A stretch of DNA of 64,000 nucleotides from Myroides pelagicus (lineage in GTDB: Bacteria > Bacteroidota > Bacteroidia > Flavobacteriales > Flavobacteriaceae), in NCBI RefSeq assembly GCF_009711055.1, contig NZ_WMJY01000002.1, positions 62,001-126,000 on the forward strand, in the 5' to 3' direction. Below the pieces are notes generated by a model. It did not search any database and was not told where the DNA came from. It saw nothing but the letters and a program-made list of their open reading frames with translations. Both the position numbers and the translations under genes were made by a program. This document shows positions 60,568-64,000 of this stretch, one piece after another (within the stretch, counting starts at the first letter, position 1; every line of letters begins with the position of its first letter).

Positions 60568-62949
60568 TTAATCGTCGTGTGCATTCTGTATATTTAGTTC
60601 AATCGTTTTACTATCTCCGAGTGAGTTGACGATGGTTAGATAATGTATTCCAGGTGTTGCTTGGACAGGCATTTCATGGAAGAGTGTCGTTTGTCCTATA
60701 TACTCTTGGTCGATATACCAATAGAGGTTTTTATCTTCGGTGTTTACAGCCGCTTTAGCAACTATAGGTTGAAGGTCTGAATTAAAGTTTTTGGTAAGGT
60801 AAATAACTTCACCGTGAAGGGGGTATATGAACTCCAGACTCTTTTTGTTTATATCTTGTTTACAATCTTCTCTAAAAGGTGGTAGATCTAAGTATGTACT
60901 GTGAAAATTTTTGTAATAAGAAGCCATAGTAGGTGGTAGATTAAACCAAGGTTTAGCTATCATATTACCTACGAGTTCACATTTGCTATTTACACGGTAT
61001 GTTTCTGTTTGATCTAAATGTATCAGTATGTGATATGGGCACAGTTCCATTTTTTTAGAGCGATAAGGTATTAATTGAGTCGTGGTAGTGCAATATGGAC
61101 CTGCAGGATATCCAGATAAAGTACAAGTTTCTTGTTCTTCTAGATCATCAAGTGGTATGTCGAACCAATCTGATTTAGGAAGCAGTTTGAATAGGTCAAA
61201 CAGGATAGGTCCTGCCATGCGTACACCACTGATTGAAGGCCTTCCTTCTCCAGTAGCATTTCCAACCCATACGCCAATGACATATTTTTTGTTTGTTCCA
61301 ACTGCCCAAGCATCTCTACCTCCAAAACTTGTACCTGTTTTCCAGGCTATTTTCACTGCGGAATCATAATATCTCCAAGCAGAGTCATCTTCTGGTCGAT
61401 TGACTTGAGTAAGTGCTTTAAAAGTGCTGTAAATTGCTCCAGCACCTACTGTGGTAGATTCTTTTAGTGTGTTTCCGAAGTCCAGTGTGGAATTTTCAGT
61501 ATTCCAGATTAATTCTTGTGCTTCTTTTTCTCTATATTCTCCTTGGTGTGTATTAAAATGATTTAAGGTTGAAGTCATTGTCGTATAGGCTCTAGTAACC
61601 TCCCATAAACTACTTTCAGCTCCTCCCAGAACAAGTGAAAGTCCGTAGTGGTAAGGATGTTTGTCAATGCTACTAAACTTGAAATTATGTAGTTGATCAT
61701 AGAATTTATATACGCTGTATTTTTGTAACATTAGAACAAAAGGTATGTTAAGTGAACGAAATAAAGCTTCATCAGCAGGTACTCCTCCTTGATAGGTATT
61801 ATTGAAATTCTTTGGTTTATAACCAGAAATCACTATAGGGATATCTTGTACTAAAGTTTTTGGTAATAATTCAGCTTCATCAAGCATAGCGGCGTATAAG
61901 AAAGGTTTAAGTATACTACCTGTACTTCGTTGAGCTCGAATGATATCAACGTCTTTTTTATGTTCAATTGTAGTTGGTGAGTTACCAATATAACTTAGAA
62001 TTTGTCTAGTTTCAACATCTATAATAATTGCAGCTATATTGTGTACTTCTGTTTGACTGTAATTTTTGTAATAGTTAGCTATAATCGTGTTTGCTTGATT
62101 TTGAAGACTAAAATCAAGTGTTGTTTTGATGCGTTGCCCTTTGTGTTGTCCAGTAGCTAAGTGCAAAAGATGCTGTGCAATTTGAGGGAGTTCATGAGGT
62201 TTATTTGGCAAAGGCTCTATGAGCGATAGATCATATGTACTTTGATCAATAATATCATTCTCAAGTAATTTCTTGAGTAGTGTATTTCTTTTTTTAAGTA
62301 AAATTCCCTGATTTTTTCCAGGATAGATTAGTCTAGGAGCGTTTGGCAATATAGCTAAGGTAGCGGATTCAGCCCATGAGAGCTGATCAGGTGTAGTGCC
62401 AAAGTATCTCCATGCAGCCACATCGATACCAACTACATTACCTCCAAAAGGTGCATGCGAAGCATATAAGGCAAGAATTTTTTCTTTACTATATTTAAAT
62501 TCTAATCGCGTAGCTAATATAGCCTCAATTAGTTTCTCACCATAACTGCGTTCTTGTCCTTTTCGGGCTAAACGAATAGTTTGTTGGGTTAATGTACTTC
62601 CACCTCGAACGACTTTCTTGGCTTTTAGGTTTGCAACAAATGCTTTGGACATAGAGATAGGGTTTATTCCCCAATGGTAATCAAAATATTCATCTTCAAA
62701 ATATGTAATACACATTTCAAACTTATAGGGTACTGAATCAGTTTCAGGAAATCTCCATTGTCCATCTGTAGCAATTTGTGCTCCCATTAGCTGTCCTGTC
62801 CTACTCTCAATAACAGTAGAGTAGGGAGTTTTAAATAAAGTTTTTGGCAAGCAGAAGTAGTAAAGAACTAGTAGAATAAATAATAGACTAACTATTACCT
62901 TCTTTTTAGTACTCCACGTAGACCATTTTAAATGCTTTTGAGTAAACAT
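60568..62949 (-). CDS. pbpC: Penicillin-binding protein 1C
   Basis: This 793-residue bifunctional enzyme has an N-terminal membrane anchor (about 17-36). A GT51 transglycosylase domain follows, with the catalytic Glu-Asp in YFEDEYFDYHWG near 85 and GGSTLTQQTIRL near 116. The transpeptidase domain has SxxK in STGSILKPF near 345, SxN in FRSLNIPF and KTG in AWKTGTSFGG. A C-terminal BiPBP domain ends the protein (LPPFREDCKQDIN onward). It makes and crosslinks peptidoglycan, although PBP1C is usually auxiliary. The 61-nt gap to the A2M gene upstream on the same strand matches the usual A2M-pbpC pairing. Confidence 0.96.
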   Translation of the reverse strand: MFTQKHLKWSTWSTKKKVIVSLLFILLVLYYFCLPKTLFKTPYSTVIESRTGQLMGAQIATDGQWRFPETDSVPYKFEMCITYFEDEYFDYHWGINPISMSKAFVANLKAKKVVRGGSTLTQQTIRLARKGQERSYGEKLIEAILATRLEFKYSKEKILALYASHAPFGGNVVGIDVAAWRYFGTTPDQLSWAESATLAILPNAPRLIYPGKNQGILLKKRNTLLKKLLENDIIDQSTYDLSLIEPLPNKPHELPQIAQHLLHLATGQHKGQRIKTTLDFSLQNQANTIIANYYKNYSQTEVHNIAAIIIDVETRQILSYIGNSPTTIEHKKDVDIIRAQRSTGSILKPFLYAAMLDEAELLPKTLVQDIPIVISGYKPKNFNNTYQGGVPADEALFRSLNIPFVLMLQKYSVYKFYDQLHNFKFSSIDKHPYHYGLSLVLGGAESSLWEVTRAYTTMTSTLNHFNTHQGEYREKEAQELIWNTENSTLDFGNTLKESTTVGAGAIYSTFKALTQVNRPEDDSAWRYYDSAVKIAWKTGTSFGGRDAWAVGTNKKYVIGVWVGNATGEGRPSISGVRMAGPILFDLFKLLPKSDWFDIPLDDLEEQETCTLSGYPAGPYCTTTTQLIPYRSKKMELCPYHILIHLDQTETYRVNSKCELVGNMIAKPWFNLPPTMASYYKNFHSTYLDLPPFREDCKQDINKKSLEFIYPLHGEVIYLTKNFNSDLQPIVAKAAVNTEDKNLYWYIDQEYIGQTTLFHEMPVQATPGIHYLTIVNSLGDSKTIELNIQNAHDD

Positions 62950-63010
62950 AGGCGTATAAATAAGTATAGGGAGTTTCCTCCCTACACTTTGATTGTGTTT
63001 TTGAATATTT

Positions 63011-64000
63011 TTAAGGGGTTACCTCTATCCATTGACCAGCTTTTCGACATCTATAGGTATTGTCATACATTGCATCAGCATAGATTCCAGGCATGTAGTA
63101 TTTACCAATATATGAAGCATTAAGTGTTACTTTAAACGTTTTACTTTCTCTAGCTTTTAGGAAGAAGTAAAACTGTGTTCTATCGTCCCTTATATCTGTG
63201 TGGTCTACTTGGTTATTTTCGCCTCCTGCTTCTGTGAAACGAAGGTTAACAATTTCCCAACCAGAAGGTATAATCTGAGTTAATGCCACATTTTCAATAG
63301 ACTGACCGCTGTTATTGGTAATCGTAATATAAGCAGCAAACTCAGTACCTTGTCTAATAGTTGATGGATTAATCGGGACGTCATTTGTATTTGTAAAACC
63401 TATGCGGATATCAAGCTTACTTTCTTCTGTTAATTCTTTGCCTATCGGAAGAATACCACTCACGGCTACTTTAGCATATAATGTACCTTCTTCCTTATTA
63501 GTGATAGAAATTTCATTATTAGGTTTAACAGCTAAGTTTACATTTGCAATATTTGATTTTGAAGTCAAGGTATTATCCTTACCGTTAAAGTTGTACTCTG
63601 TTCTTATCGTAGAGGCAACTTTATTCTTTTGCAAGTATTTCGAAATAACATTTAAACTATATGCAGTAGTCTGTGTACTCATCCATGTATCAGAACCAAG
63701 TCTATTGGCTAGTTTGATTGCTAAATCATTTGTGAGGTTAGTGTCCGTCCCTGTACTTAATAATGTTTCAAGTTCCATGGCCATGTTGCGTTCATATGAG
63801 CCATAGTAGTAATAAGTGTCGTTTTCACTACTATCCGTTTTTGTTGTACTGATAAGTTTATTAGCCGCATCTTTTTGACCGATCAGGGCGTAAGTAGCCG
63901 CAAGACGCAATTGAGCTTGGTTGCTCAGTCCTTTAGTTTCTCTTAGTCGGTTCATAGCAGCTACTTCTGGAGCATTTGCTAAGGCTAAAGTGTACAAGCG
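63011..64000 (-). CDS. Alpha-2-macroglobulin family protein, C-terminal part
   Basis: The reading frame is open to the right edge, so only the last 330 residues are present. They are the thioester-domain helical end (RLRETKGLSNQAQLRLAATYALIGQ), a linker with TWMSTQTTAYSLNV, and macroglobulin-like beta domains (VALTQIIPSGWEIVNLRF) ending in the typical PGIYADAMYDN-x-RCR tail. Bacterial A2M is a periplasmic or surface protease trap, often paired with PBP1C, which lies directly downstream here. The thioester motif itself is outside the window. Confidence 0.93.
   Translation of the reverse strand, partial: RLYTLALANAPEVAAMNRLRETKGLSNQAQLRLAATYALIGQKDAANKLISTTKTDSSENDTYYYYGSYERNMAMELETLLSTGTDTNLTNDLAIKLANRLGSDTWMSTQTTAYSLNVISKYLQKNKVASTIRTEYNFNGKDNTLTSKSNIANVNLAVKPNNEISITNKEEGTLYAKVAVSGILPIGKELTEESKLDIRIGFTNTNDVPINPSTIRQGTEFAAYITITNNSGQSIENVALTQIIPSGWEIVNLRFTEAGGENNQVDHTDIRDDRTQFYFFLKARESKTFKVTLNASYIGKYYMPGIYADAMYDNTYRCRKAGQWIEVTP

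Noticed and set aside
1-64000. CRISPR array, prophage or transposase
   Set aside because: No regularly spaced direct repeats, no cas genes, and no phage or transposase motifs seen on either strand.

Overview
The window reads as a chromosomal segment of an AT-rich member of the Bacteroidota, most likely family Flavobacteriaceae. The evidence is the gliding-motility lipoprotein gene gldD next to ssb and mutY, tandem outer-membrane receptors with carboxypeptidase-like N-domains, a 30-codon AURKAIP1/COX24-type mini-gene, a C-terminally extended L21, and many promoters with the Bacteroidota -7 box TAnnTTTG. Gene content would suit a Myroides- or Flavobacterium-like organism, but the genus cannot be fixed from sequence reading alone. 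No phage, transposase, integrase or CRISPR array is visible.

Layout. 1-9 kb: a partial membrane-anchored protein, a pentapeptide-repeat protein, a YgiC-like ATP-grasp enzyme with a YgiB-like lipoprotein, an AraC regulator, tRNA-Trp, a DUF983 protein, a secreted protein with 17-residue repeats, a di-heme cytochrome b, two tandem CAU tRNAs and the divergent pair mce / rbfA. 10.4-19.2 kb: a SEL1-repeat protein, a divergent HSP90-family ATPase and four tandem paralogs of an unrecognised helical family. This is the most unusual locus in the window. 19.2-22 kb: a low-complexity protein ending in a sliding-clamp-type motif (QISLF), and a D-lactate dehydrogenase. 22-30 kb: two tandem outer-membrane receptors, a small XRE regulator, an orphan fabH and an AraC regulator. 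30-36.5 kb: a tetR-tolC-adaptor-RND efflux operon. 37-43.3 kb: a polyprenyl diphosphate synthase and sucAB. 43.6-51.5 kb: nrdBA, an AAA+ ATPase with dgt (a dNTP-metabolism neighbourhood), rpmA and rplU. 51.9-55.7 kb: an M16 peptidase pair and a metal-binding lipoprotein. 56-60.5 kb: gldD, ssb, mutY, an HU gene, the COX24 mini-gene and rng. 60.5-64 kb: pbpC and the C-terminal part of an alpha-2-macroglobulin gene.

Most of the window is housekeeping DNA. Three things are not explained by ordinary annotation. (1) The SEL1/HSP90/four-paralog cluster looks like a dedicated chaperone-plus-client or scaffold module. (2) A dispersed intergenic element is present at 7423-7529, 24779-24885 (same length, opposite orientation) and, diverged, at 55826-55940. 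Its two inverted repeats are interleaved in an a-b-a'-b' order, which allows either a pseudoknot or alternative hairpins. (3) A separate three-armed palindromic element lies at 36918-36998. All functional calls come from reading motifs by eye; no database search was run.
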